Position numbers and translations under genes: made by a program. Below are positions 28,701 through 33,530 of a DNA stretch of 64,000 nt, piece after piece (within the stretch, counting starts at the first letter, position 1; each line of letters begins with the position of its first letter). The notes under the pieces are model-generated. The model searched no databases and was not told the origin of the DNA. It saw only the letters and a list, made by a program, of their open reading frames with translations. Source of the DNA: Plazaster borealis (Eukaryota; Echinodermata; Asteroidea; Forcipulatida; Labidiasteridae); NCBI GenBank assembly GCA_021014325.1, contig CM037462.1, positions 20,046,135-20,110,134 on the forward strand. Direction: 5' to 3'.

Positions 28701-31700
28701 TTATGAAATTTTGGGCCGACATTGCAGACAATAATTACAAACATTACTGATGCATTGAATGTCAAATCGAATAGGTGACAGCAAAACAAAAAAGACAAAA
28801 AAAGCAATAGAATATAAAAACAAAATAAAAAAAACTCTTTAAAAACATAAACATTCAACTCACAAATTATTTACTGAATTCCAATTTTTTTTTATTTTAT
28901 TTTATGAGGATTAAAAAAATAAAACATTGACAAGTTTGCTTTAACATTATCATATATCTTCAATACATCATATCATTATATTGCTCCATTCACCATTATA
29001 TGCGTAGGTCTTTAAAAACTAAACCCACTTGATATTCATGCACAGCGGTGGTGATGAAGCATTACAGATTGTCACATGAACTGTGCATGATAACTTGTTA
29101 AATTCTTGTGAGGTGTATTTAAAGGATGGGGCTGGAGTGTTTAATAACCTTTAGATTTTAAACTCATCTATTATTTTGTAAAAATTCTTTTGTCAACTGG
29201 ATGAGTTCACTTCTTAAAACCTAGTGAAGTGTCATGAACCTTGTAGAATGTGCACGTGCACATTTTCTTTTGAAAAGATCATCACAAGTTGATATACAGC
29301 ACTGCATTATCAAATCTGTGTTTTTGAGTTTTCCTACAAAACAACTAAACAGCATATATTATATGTAGTTTAACAAAAATAACCCCAACACCCAAGTGTC
29401 TTTGGCTAGAGACCCTCAGCACCCAAATGGTTAGACTCTGATAAGATCGGTATTCCCGTTCCAATGATAAGCAGTTGTTATGTGGGCCTGCAGTGTATCC
29501 CACAAAGTCGGACAACTTCAAGAAGAGGAATTTTGACTGTTTGTTTTAAAAAGAGTGTTGGTTGACGATTGCAGTCCACTGTCAAACTCTTCATACTGTT
29601 CACAATAAAATAAAATAATTTAAAAAAACAGACGCAGAAAAAACAAATGAAAACAATTGTCGTTTGAAAAGCAGGCATCTGCCCATTTTCAAAAAACAGT
29701 TGAGTACTCCGTCAATGGAAGACTGTACTGTTTAATTGCATTCACTACATGATATTCTAGTTACTGCATCACACAAAACCCAATGTTGAGTGACAATCAA
29801 AATGGGGTTTTAAAATGAGGGTAAAACAAAAAATTGAGTGACTTTTGAATCCTTCTAAATTACTTAGAATAATCAATACTTTACTTGTCTTTTTCCATCA
29901 GCCAAGTGTACTTCGCATGACATACCCAGAGTTCAAAGTACTTTTGGACACGGTTCACCAAGTGCCACTCAGCCACATGGATGAGAGACTTGTACCCCTG
30001 CTCAGCAATGGTATCTCCTGGTACGAGGGCTTACTCAGGTTCCTTAGGTCAAAGTTCAGCCGAATGACTCGGTAATTATCCTCATTGCCTAGTGGGTTAT
30101 ATTACATCATTTTTTGAATATTTGAATGTAACCGTTTGTTATATAATGCATATGGTTAGAAAGACGTTATAAAAGAAGAATACAATGATCCACACAAATA
30201 TGCCTCAAAATTGCATGGTTTTTCTTTTACTTTGCGAACTAACACGGTCGGCCATTTTGTGAAATGGCCGACCGTGTTTGTTCACGATGTAACACTTCAT
30301 TGGAACACTTCATTAAGTTAGATAAACGGAACAACGGAAAATGGCTTGTGTCTTTTTGTCAGGGATATTGCACAAGCTGTCTCAGTTATGGCAATCAGAT
30401 TAATTGTTGACCCCTTGCACAACGCGGAGCGCACTTCCGCATAATGCGCATCTAACATTTCCACCATCTTGGGAGTCAATTCCTTTGTGTACATTTTGGC
30501 TCTCAAAATGGCGAACAGGATAGGTGTAAGTAAGTTCACTGCATTTCATGCACGGGATTAATAGACCTTCCTATTGCAACGTCAGTCAAGTTTTTGCCAA
30601 CCAAGGTTGGAAAACTATGGGAAGCCATAAATGCAAAGCAAAAACAGAAAGCCACTGTTTGTAAAAATGTTACACATTCAAAAATAGTGTTGGAAACAAA
30701 GCAACCAATCATGGGGTGTATTTTTTTTAATTTAAAGTTTGCAGAAATGTTGAATTTGGACACAACATCTGTTAACACGATTGAATGTTTTGCTAACATT
30801 CGGCCGTCCATGCCAACCAGCACGGTTGTTTATCAATAATAGAAAGGTCTATAGGTGGATTGGAGGCTTCAATTTCTTGATTTTGACAACATTTTATGGT
30901 GCTTAAAGATGGACACGAATGAGATAAAAAATACACTGCATGTTTAAATTCATGTTTGCTGGAGTGTAATAAAGACCTAAGTTTCACTAACACAAAGTTT
31001 CAAAATTTCAGACATGTTTTTAAAAAGACAATCATTTGACTTGAATCTGTTGCATTGCAGCGCCCGTATCGCGAAATGAGCGTGTTGTCATCACTTCATT
31101 TACATATCATGAATAAAATATTTCACCGGTTTTGATGACGTACAGCCGTGGATGAGATCTGGACCCTGCGCCCGTCCGTATATACATTAGTACGTCGTAT
31201 ACAACGTATGCATGCCATGAGGTGTATACGATGTACACACGCATACGGTCCGTGGACCGAGACTCGAGAGATTAATAAACCAGTTGGAGAAATACACGTC
31301 GAGAACTTGCAGAATATGATGGCCGATCTTTAAGATCATAATTCCTTACCCTAACACCTTTTGAAAACAAAAAAATTTCCTCAATAGAAGTATCTTTGGC
31401 GATAAAAAGACATGCAGTTTAGCCTCACTATTTTATAAAAAAAACAGCAGATAGCATATGCTGTACGTACGGTTCAAAATGCAATGTTCAGGTCGTCTCC
31501 ACGGGTATACGTCATACAATCAGCTTTTTCACACAGCGCCGCCAGCGGTCAATATGCTGAAACTGCTTTGAAAAAACGCGGAAATTCGTCACGTAAGAGT
31601 CGTTTTTATTTTCGAATTTGTAATCATTCCAAACTTCCAATATTAATTTGTTTTGCTAAAAATGGTTCGTACATAAAATGTTAAGAAGGCTTAATGATTC

Positions 31701-33307
31701 TTGTTGCTTAGAATACACTGTTCATATCCATCTTTAAAAGGAGACAGACTATTTTGACTTTCCAGTTATCGAAACTCGATATTCTTAAAAATGGTTTGAG
31801 GCTAGCATGATCCATACTCAATGCCTTAACTATTGTTGTTCTTGTTCTTGGCGTAGATTCTTCACCAGCGAGGACAACCTTGTGACCCACTTGGCCATAG
31901 TCAACCTCAACCACAATGATATGATGGTGCTACTAACTGTTGACAAGCAAGCTAATATGTCTGTAAGTGTCTTACATCACAGTGGCTGTATGCTCCTGAA
32001 TTCTTTCTTTCTGTGGAGGGTTGTTGGGTTGAATCCCACCTGCATTGCTGAAGGATTAATTTTTTTACCACAAGACTCAGAAAACCTTTTGTATAAATTG
32101 CTTTATCTAAAACTAAAATCATATTGCTCTCAATCCTTAAAGGCACTGAACACGTTTGGAAATTGTCAAAGACCAGTTTTCTCACTTGGTGTATCCCCAC
32201 ATGATATGCATAAAAGAACAAGCCTGTGAAAATTTGGGCTCAATTGGTCATCGAAGTTGCAAGAAAATGATGAAAGAAAAAACACCCTTGTTGTACAATT
32301 GTGTGCTTTCAGATAGGAATAAAAAGTTTTTATTATTTTAGTGAGAAATTACCTCTTTCTCAAAAACTACGTTACTTCAGAGGGAGTCGTTTCCTACAAT
32401 GCTTTATACTATCAACAGCTCTCCGTTGCTTGTTACCAAGTAAGTTTTTATGCTAATATTTGTTTTGAGTCATTACCAAACGTGTACGATACCTTTAATG
32501 CACTAAATATATCATTTGAACTCTGTTCGTAATGATATAATTTAGCCTTCGAGAAAGACTCTGCTAGGGTCGAAACGTCAGGCCATTAACTTTTTTTGCA
32601 TTTATACCATAGGTCCTTTTGGTTGGTAAGCAGTTTGCAACAGCTAATTCTATTTTCTCATGATATAATCTAGTAAAGTTTGTGGTGAGTTGTGTTGGTT
32701 CTGATAAGAACCGGTGGTGAAACACCACAACTTGTAATAGAGATGCATGCATCACTGCTGAGTAGTTTAGTGCACCAGACTCAAGCTCTGGTATTTCTGA
32801 TCAGCAGGGTGTCTGAGATCCTGGTGCTGAGCCTCTAATTTTAGCATTAGTGCAGTGTGCTATTAAGCAATGGCCGCAGGTTGCAGTGACAACATTAAAG
32901 AATGGGTCAGTTTCAAAGATCCAATCATAGCCGCTACCAAAGCCACCAATTCGGACATGGCCGAACAATCTATCTACCTTTGAACCTATAACCACTTTCT
33001 TGACATTTGGTCCATCACCAAATAGTGACCAAATGTCAGAAAGGGATATAGTTATTCAATCCATAGAACTAGTAGGGATGAATGAATTTACCCTTCTCAA
33101 AAAGGATATGAACGATTTAGTACCTTCATGATAAATTTGTTTGTATGTTTCACTCTTTTGTAGGAGTTAGACGCCATATTTCGTGAAGGGCCACAAGGGT
33201 CATCGAGTGACTCCGAGTCTCAGGGACAACAAGCCCTGGCCACTCAACGTCAGATGGAAATTATCATCAATGCTGTTACTTATTATATGTGGACAACTAT
33301 TATATGA
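4666..33307 (+). CDS. SZT2: SZT2 (KICSTOR scaffold), C-terminal third, 23 exons, 5'-partial
   Basis: Gene-level entry; exons are listed separately. Spliced product is about 1,166 residues plus stop, against roughly 3,400 for vertebrate SZT2, so the N-terminal part lies upstream of the window. SZT2 is the large scaffold of KICSTOR (with KPTN, ITFG2 and C12orf66/KICS2), which holds the GATOR1 Rag-GTPase regulator on the lysosome and is needed for mTORC1 shut-off on starvation. Seen: a run of GT-AG exons whose phases agree at every junction, with conserved-looking blocks such as GGIILIELSYQ, LIHLHSFAHDFHLRTIQSY, LLNLCFYVIVTS and ISWYEGLLRFLRSKF. No catalytic motif, transmembrane segment or signal peptide is visible, as expected of this scaffold. 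The identity rests on my recognition of the LHSF-DFHLR region and the overall order of blocks, not a search. Introns hold many repeats; two exon ends have seeded tandem arrays. Confidence 0.8.
4893..5082. repeat. MITE with CAGAGCTGTGTATTGAG termini
   Basis: Left CAGAGCTGTGTATTGAGTGA, right CTCTCTCAATACACAGCTCTG is its near-exact complement, about 190 bp apart; inner GACATGGAGGGACCAG. A second, shorter copy is at 38676-38760. The reverse-strand ORFs here are repeat-derived. Confidence 0.75.
5618..5652 (+). CDS. SZT2: SZT2 exon b (35-bp microexon)
   Basis: Acceptor TTTTTACTACTAG and consensus donor GTGAGT flank 35 bases that read DRAWVGLQCFY in the frame set by both neighbours (enters phase 2, leaves phase 1). 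Too short to stand on coding content alone; the support is the phase match on both sides and the good splice sites. Confidence 0.5.
6868..7068. repeat. Hairpin with 13-bp minisatellite loop
   Basis: Arms: CTCTGAGAAGAGACGG with CCAGTATGCTGTGGTCATCT on the left, AATGACCTGAGCACACTGGT with CCTCTTCTCAG on the right. Between them about five copies of CTGGAGCATCTCC (6938-7006). The arms resemble the ends of the Penelope-like element at 48878. ORFs on both strands are by-products. Confidence 0.75.
7465..7538 (+). CDS. SZT2: SZT2 exon c (74 bp)
   Basis: Acceptor CAATTTTTTAG, donor GTAAAT. Enters phase 1 and leaves phase 0, reading FVLEQDIINHKQQQC and then NNKSRSIH. The reading is charged and Gln/Asn-rich with no stop, unlike the AT-rich intron around it. 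The long ORF seen here in the same frame merely runs on past the donor into intron. Confidence 0.6.
7775..7846 (+). CDS. SZT2: SZT2 exon d (72 bp)
   Basis: Acceptor CCTGTTATCCTCAG and donor CAG|GTAACC. Phase 0 to 0, 24 codons, reading RVSPGPTPESPFSGFFSFW and a short basic tail. GC content rises sharply against flanking intron, and the phases join exons on both sides without change. Pro/Ser-rich, so probably part of a flexible linker that runs into the next exon. Confidence 0.65.
7847..10312 (+). other. SZT2 intron, 2.5 kb
   Basis: No exon needed: phase 0 on both sides. AT-rich, with A and T runs at 8880-9145 and pyrimidine-rich sequence at 9290-9500. No repeat family recognised. Confidence 0.6.
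10313..10471 (+). CDS. SZT2: SZT2 exon e, serine-rich linker
   Basis: Acceptor TCATCTCTACTCCAG, donor AGG|GTTTGT (weak at +3/+4). Phase 0 to 0, 53 codons. Reads RSHSVSSSGANNSESSSRI and then KQLSLEQKEDRG, rich in Ser, Lys and Asp: a predicted disordered and probably phosphorylated segment. The overlapping long ORF in another frame is a shadow. Confidence 0.75.
11078..11246 (+). CDS. SZT2: SZT2 exon f
   Basis: Acceptor GCCGCTTAACAG rather than the downstream CCAG or GGCAG, because this one joins phase 0 to the previous exon and has the better pyrimidine stretch. Donor GG|GTAAAT, leaving phase 1. Begins basic (RKDSSHMPGWQAQELERR), passes through a highly charged, likely helical stretch of Arg/Glu/Gln, and ends in FFQDVAFTWMDFEHSLG, which looks like the start of a folded region. 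Confidence 0.85.
11481..11650 (+). CDS. SZT2: SZT2 exon g
   Basis: Acceptor CTCTCTTTTTACAG, donor AAG|GTAAGT; phase 1 to 0. Reads from DVSTVQKLTEELSSRFSLD through an amphipathic helix-like stretch to DIYQLWSSADPK. Strong splice sites and a clear fall in coding quality beyond the donor. Confidence 0.88.
12042..12231 (+). CDS. SZT2: SZT2 exon h
   Basis: Acceptor CATTTCTTTTAG, donor A|GTAAAT; phase 0 to 1, 63 codons plus one base. Begins with a polar Lys/Gln-rich stretch and then reads NYILIGRNIHQWRYSLDC. It has no long ATG-started ORF of its own, so it is easy to miss, but phases match on both sides. Confidence 0.85.
12381..12550 (+). CDS. SZT2: SZT2 exon i, source of the intronic tandem array
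   Basis: Acceptor TTTCAATTTTAG, donor AAG|GTAAGG; phase 1 to 0. Reads HKSYQRFKPLDLNSFGSS early and GLHLVPRQRLFLMQIIDKK at the end. The last ~80 bases and the donor are repeated about eleven times in the intron that follows. Only this first copy is continuous with upstream coding sequence and in frame, so I take it as the real exon end. Confidence 0.88.
12450..13870 (+). repeat. ~133-bp tandem array containing exon end, splice donor and intron
   Basis: The motif GATGGGAAGGTCACAGGGG or a variant recurs at 12478, 12611, 12743, 12877, 13004, 13137, 13270, 13397, 13530, 13698 and 13831, spaced 127-134 bp except one 168-bp step that includes a ~35-bp partial copy. Each unit has ~78 bp derived from the 3' end of the upstream SZT2 exon, a GTAAGG, GTAATG or GTAAGG-like donor, and ~55 bp of C-rich intron. 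Variant units with ACAGGAATTTCAC at 12877 and 13270 sit 393 bp apart, as do their neighbours, so three units were later copied as a block. The ORFs running through it are by-products of the repeat. Confidence 0.92.
14210..14470. repeat. MITE-like element, GGCAATTTACAGGCAA family
   Basis: Carries GAGGCAATTTACAGGCAAC near the left and GGTTGCCTCCAAGTTGCCTG near the right, imperfect inverted repeats about 150 bp apart. Related sequences occur at 58180-58300 and 58480-58665. No coding capacity. Lies in the SZT2 intron just before exon j. Confidence 0.6.
14501..14665 (+). CDS. SZT2: SZT2 exon j
   Basis: Acceptor CATGTACGTATAG (weak pyrimidine tract), donor TTG|GTAGGT. Phase 0 to 0, 55 codons, reading ITLYVYNWSSELMDSLKMM then LHRLVMWHNSRSHLLDCLV and ending FNHTYFGTNKL. 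Follows in frame on exon i if all array copies are skipped. Confidence 0.88.
15244..15511 (+). CDS. SZT2: SZT2 exon k
   Basis: Acceptor TGATCTACAACAG, donor G|GTGAGG; phase 0 to 1, 89 codons plus one base. Begins KENPFCRSLEEIESLIKY, has a basic Pro/Ser/Lys linker in the middle and ends with NGTQALEVCIITKK. Long and unambiguous; the other-frame and reverse ORFs over it are shadows. Confidence 0.9.
15915..15980 (+). repeat. tRNA-like fragment (degenerate, SINE head or tRNA pseudogene)
   Basis: Contains an A-box-like TAGCTCAGTTGGTAGAG and a B-box-like GGTTCAAGTC at tRNA spacing. The 3' acceptor half does not pair with the 5' side and the anticodon stem is poor, so I do not call a functional tRNA. 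Confidence 0.5.
16184..16263 (+). CDS. SZT2: SZT2 exon l
   Basis: Acceptor TTTTTGTTTCAG, donor AGT|GTAAGT; phase 1 to 0. Reads ETEILKKLENLYNTWQKRS and AQITQTVS, a short helical, probably coiled segment. Both splice sites are near-consensus. Confidence 0.88.
16543..16814 (+). CDS. SZT2: SZT2 exon m
   Basis: Acceptor TATTCTTTTCCAG, donor AC|GTAAGT; phase 0 to 2, 90 codons plus two bases. Reads LDTLDLLKQSSRLVHYCAT early, a Ser/Pro/Gly loop in the middle, and FLQQYVQFLQKLGFTPIET near the end. One of the longest exons here and clearly coding. Confidence 0.92.
17330..17465 (+). CDS. SZT2: SZT2 exon n
   Basis: Acceptor TTTTTGTATTAG, donor CAG|GTAAAT; phase 2 to 0. After a basic Ser-rich start it reads YLQVSVAGGIILIELSYQ, a hydrophobic beta-rich block that I recognise as characteristic of SZT2. 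Confidence 0.9.
17567..17638 (+). CDS. SZT2: SZT2 exon o
   Basis: Acceptor ATCTTAACGCCAG, donor CAA|GTAAGT; phase 0 to 0, 24 codons. Reads LAFFCVRIYAFESSRVPG and then VDINQQ. Continues the hydrophobic block of the previous exon. The ORF starting inside it runs on through the donor into a MITE and is not the product. Confidence 0.88.
17795..17935. repeat. Palindromic MITE, GGCGGCTGCGACTGTGGCT family
   Basis: TCCAAATTGGCGGCTGCGAC on the left pairs imperfectly with CCACAGCCGCTAATTC on the right. Relatives occur at 21090-21240, 26640-26745 and 32870-32975, all within SZT2 introns. Noncoding. Confidence 0.6.
18144..18560 (-). repeat. tRNA-derived SINE, full-length-looking copy
   Basis: Read on the - strand: a class-II (Leu/Ser-like) tRNA head with GTGGCCGAGCAG as A box, a long variable arm and GGTACGAGTCCC as B box, then CACTTGTTTCCTTAAGCAAG, then a tail with GATAAAGCGCTATATAAG. 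Other copies or parts: 19625-19850, 24418-24760, 32740-32850, 52966-53130, 58876-59180 and 61900-62200. The best-preserved head in the window is at 58876. Confidence 0.75.
18641..18854 (+). CDS. SZT2: SZT2 exon p, LHSF-DFHLR block
   Basis: Acceptor ATCTGGTCACAG, donor G|GTAAGT; phase 0 to 1. Reads LAMLFTDNCDRYKDLIHLHS, then FAHDFHLRTIQSYF, then FLADFVKFFTPRPKFCRN. This His/Phe-rich segment is the block on which the SZT2 assignment mostly rests. Confidence 0.92.
18990..19285 (+). repeat. Second tRNA-derived SINE type with (GAAAT)n tail
   Basis: A-box-like TGGTGTAGTGG and B-box-like GGTTCAAATCCC near the 5' end, a unique body with CTCCAGGGTTTTCCTCCCA, and a pentamer tail of GAAAT repeats at 19257-19285. 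Its head differs from the class-II type of the other SINEs here. Confidence 0.65.
19625..19850 (-). repeat. SINE fragment
   Basis: On the - strand it holds GTCCCGGTCATGACACTTGT and CCTTCAGCAAGGCACTTTAT, the same B-box and core region as the other class-II SINEs, followed by a body containing CTGCAATGGACTGGCAGCC. The head beyond the B box is missing or replaced by an inverted repeat at 19845-19890. Confidence 0.6.
20095..20292 (+). CDS. SZT2: SZT2 exon q
   Basis: Acceptor TGATTTACTTTCAG, donor AAAG|GTGAAC; phase 1 to 1, adding 66 codons. Reads APLLYQYLMDHPPPSMKKLS, an acidic linker (VSDNEEEEY) and VVNLIPRSAVYKDNK. The ORF covering it continues past the donor into intron. Confidence 0.9.
20675..20800 (-). 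repeat. LINE 3' tail remnant
   Basis: (ATA)n at 20683-20699 followed by TTTATTCGGGCAAAGAATTC, read on the - strand as a LINE 3' end with a trinucleotide tail. Too short to classify. Confidence 0.4.
21245..21362. repeat. Palindromic MITE
   Basis: Left TTTCATGGCTCTGTTTACCG pairs imperfectly with right CGGTAAGCAGTTCATGAAG; inner arms carry GTGCGCTTACGA and TCGTAAGCACAG. About 115 bp, noncoding, in the SZT2 intron beside the MITE at 21090. Confidence 0.6.
21560..21745 (+). repeat. LINE 3' end with (AAATAT)n-like tail
   Basis: A noncoding T-rich 3' segment ends in AATGAATATAAATATAAATA, the simple-tail form of CR1/L2-type LINEs. It abuts the acceptor of the next SZT2 exon (21754-21755), so the tail forms part of that exon's splice context. 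Confidence 0.45.
21756..22040 (+). CDS. SZT2: SZT2 exon r
   Basis: Acceptor ATGACATTCCTAG, donor A|GTAAGT; phase 1 to 1. Begins GNWCHDELDRSLVICRSES, continues through a Thr/Pro/Ser/Gln-rich linker, then LLNLCFYVIVTSKRDLYPIQ and a Pro/Gly-rich end. The hydrophobic block and linker pattern fit SZT2. Confidence 0.92.
22310..22605 (+). pseudogene. L2/CR1-type LINE 3' end, reverse transcriptase C-terminus
   Basis: Reads GDRSFSCTAPTLWNSIPRS and then FKKHLKTHLFV followed by TAA at about 22501, the typical C-terminus of L2/CR1-group LINE reverse transcriptases. A short 3' UTR with GCGCTTTGTAACTGCTGG and an (ATA)n tail at 22584-22600 follows. Heavily 5'-truncated, inserted in an SZT2 intron in the sense direction. 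Confidence 0.75.
22790..23165 (+). repeat. Dispersed repeat, GGTAATTGGAGCC family, copy 1
   Basis: Starts ACATTTGGTAATTGGAGCC, has GGAGCGGTTATGTCCACGCA and GGAAGAATAATCTGCATTGG in the middle and ends GCCATTAATTATCAGAGTC. Copies at 26160-26515 and, inverted, 60085-60445 preserve the same order. In the latter two a CTGAGAAACGTT...AACG(C)TTCTCAG hairpin lies at the centre; here half of it is deleted. Confidence 0.75.
23390..23560. repeat. Palindromic MITE
   Basis: CCCAATTCATACTTCCTGCG on the left against TGCAGTATGAACCGGCTTAA on the right, with inner GCGAATTTGAC and GTCAAAATTCGC. Noncoding, directly followed by a different palindromic element. Confidence 0.6.
23565..23785. repeat. Palindromic MITE with (T/C)GCGTTGTGC arms
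   Basis: Left AAGGCTGGAATTCATGTG and GCGTTGTGCATAATACG; right ACGCACAACGCATGAC and TTTCTGGCCTTAGG. About 215 bp. The 94-residue reverse ORF over it is a by-product. Confidence 0.6.
23836..24041 (+). CDS. SZT2: SZT2 exon s
   Basis: Acceptor TTGATGTCTTCTAG, donor GAT|GTAAGA; phase 1 to 0. Reads SYILLKEEVQHAKDRIVTTV, then RQAANNCRRDTLWDQLLQGE, then a Ser/Ala, Lys/Arg and Asp-rich tail. The first half is a long predicted helix. Confidence 0.92.
24170..24368. repeat. Short inverted-repeat element with GACCGGTCGCTAGCGACCGG
   Basis: The left part holds a near-perfect 22-bp palindrome centred on CTAG at about 24192; the element ends GGTGCATGAAAGGGTTAA, matching TTCATGTGCCGACC on the left. Noncoding. 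Confidence 0.45.
24418..24760 (+). repeat. tRNA-derived SINE copy
   Basis: Head decayed (CAGTCTGGTGCACTGGACTC), core CACTTGTGTCCTTGAGCAAG intact, body with AACAATCCAGCACACTTATC and CAGATTACGCCACATCACCT, tail in AATAATAATT. Same strand as SZT2. The ORFs on both strands here are by-products. Confidence 0.7.
24863..24946 (+). CDS. SZT2: SZT2 exon t (84 bp)
   Basis: Acceptor TTGACTTGACAG; donor AAG|GTGGAT is weak. Phase 0 to 0, 28 codons reading EFSHRLPLDRLASQNRPIPP and ELIFHYQK. The next exon also enters in phase 0. The 4.95-kb intron that follows is the longest between confirmed exons. Confidence 0.82.
25700..25855. repeat. Foldback MITE, TTTCACAAAGAGCTAAGAT family
   Basis: Inverted ends: TTTCACAAAGAGCTAAGAT on the left and ATCTTAGTGCTTTGTGAAAA on the right, with inner GATCTTAA and TTAAGATG. 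About 150 bp; the sequence between carries GTGATGTCACAATACAAATC. Other copies at 56280-56425, 56430-56575 and 59390-59520. Confidence 0.8.
26160..26515 (+). repeat. Dispersed repeat, GGTAATTGGAACC family, copy 2
   Basis: Same order as the copy at 22790, with a central hairpin of CTGAGAAACGTT and AACGCTTCTCAG at about 26350-26382 and the same ending, GCCATTAATTTTCAGAGTC. Noncoding. Confidence 0.75.
26640..26745. repeat. Palindromic MITE, GGCTATGGCT family
   Basis: Left CCATATCCAAATTGACAGC with GTGGCTATGGCTAGAT, right ATTAGCCGTAGCCATAGATG. Shorter and more decayed than the copies at 17795 and 21090. Confidence 0.5.
27780..28140 (-). repeat. 57-bp minisatellite in a dispersed repeat
   Basis: Unit of 57 bp built from TGGTCATGGCCTCTGTTG and CTGGTCTTGGCTTCAGTG, about four copies at 27800-28020. 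The flanking part (28020-28140) on the - strand matches 10-130 in this window. Because 57 is a multiple of 3, all frames stay open and long repetitive ORFs arise on both strands; I do not regard them as genes. Confidence 0.85.
29902..30071 (+). CDS. SZT2: SZT2 exon u
   Basis: Acceptor GTCTTTTTCCATCAG, donor CG|GTAATT; phase 0 to 2. Reads MTYPEFKVLLDTVHQVPLS, then HMDERLVPLLSNGISWYEG, then LLRFLRSKFSRMTR. A strong conserved-looking amphipathic block. Confidence 0.92.
30160..30300. repeat. Foldback element with perfect 17-bp-arm palindrome
   Basis: AACACGGTCGGCCATTT and its exact complement are separated by four bases at 30241-30278. The flank carries CAATGATCCACACAAATATG and TTTTTCTTTTACTTTGCGAA, shared with 1905-2150, where the same family has both arms. 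Here the right arm is lost. Confidence 0.7.
31857..31962 (+). CDS. SZT2: SZT2 exon v
   Basis: Acceptor TTCTTGTTCTTGGCGTAG, donor TCT|GTAAGT; phase 2 to 0. Reads FFTSEDNLVTHLAIVNLNHN and DMMVLLTVDKQANMS, beta-rich. The ORF running past the donor enters a dispersed repeat. Confidence 0.9.
32130..32505 (+). repeat. Dispersed repeat, sea-star-like AAAGGCACTGAACACG family
   Basis: Starts TTAAAGGCACTGAACACG, then CACTTGGTGTATCCCCACAT, CCTGTGAAAATTTGGGCTCA, GAGAAATTACCTCTTTCTC and CGTTGCTTGTTACCAAGTAA. From memory this is one of the most abundant repeats of sea-star genomes; that is what points to the organism. Truncated at the 3' side. Confidence 0.7.
32545..32600 (+). repeat. Penelope-type terminal fragment
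   Basis: GCCTTCGAGAAAGACTCTGC continuing TAGGGTCGAAACGTCAGGCC. The same ~45-bp segment occurs inverted at 11757-11805 and as both arms of the hairpin at 63847-63993. I infer a Penelope-like element terminus from the GTCGAAACGT motif. Confidence 0.5.
33164..33307 (+). CDS. SZT2: SZT2 terminal exon
   Basis: Acceptor CACTCTTTTGTAG; phase 0 start and stop TGA at 33305-33307, 47 codons. Reads ELDAIFREGPQGSSSDSES, a Gln/Ala stretch, then MEIIINAVTYYMWTTII. A hydrophobic C-terminus after a Ser-rich loop. The coding end is itself the first unit of a 90-bp tandem repeat that runs into the 3' UTR. Confidence 0.87.
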   Translation, partial: ELDAIFREGPQGSSSDSESQGQQALATQRQMEIIINAVTYYMWTTII

Positions 33308-33530
33308 ATGAATAGGATTGCTTCATGAAATAGCACTGTATCAAGGGGAATAGTTGGCACTGATGTTACCTATGACATGAGGACAATTTTTATCTGAATG
33401 AACAGGACTGTTCATGAAATAGTCACTGTATCAAGGGGAATAGTCGTCATTGATGTTACCTATGACATGAGGACAACTATTTTGTGAATGGACAATATTT
33501 CTTTTAGAAGTTGTCAAGGGGAAAAGTCTG
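33260..33530 (+). repeat. 90-bp tandem repeat spanning the SZT2 stop codon
   Basis: GGACAACTAT or variant at 33291, 33381 and 33471, exactly 90 bp apart, each preceded by a TGTTACYTATNAYATG-like string and followed by GAATGNA and TTCATGAAATAG. The first unit contains the last ~12 codons and the stop; the other two are 3' UTR copies. Confidence 0.88.

Larger units (their letters stand above)
24947..29901 (+). other. SZT2 intron, 4.95 kb, repeat-filled
   Basis: I see no exon here; phases on both sides are 0, so none is needed. It holds the CACAAAGAGCTAAGAT MITE (25700), the GGTAATTGGAACC repeat (26160), a GGCGGCT-type MITE (26640) and the 57-bp minisatellite (27780). From 28145 to 29900 it is plain AT-rich sequence with long T and A runs. 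Confidence 0.7.

Noticed and set aside
31807..32229. 140-codon ORF including SZT2 exon v
   Set aside because: Only 31857-31962 is exon; the rest is intron and a dispersed repeat beyond a consensus donor.
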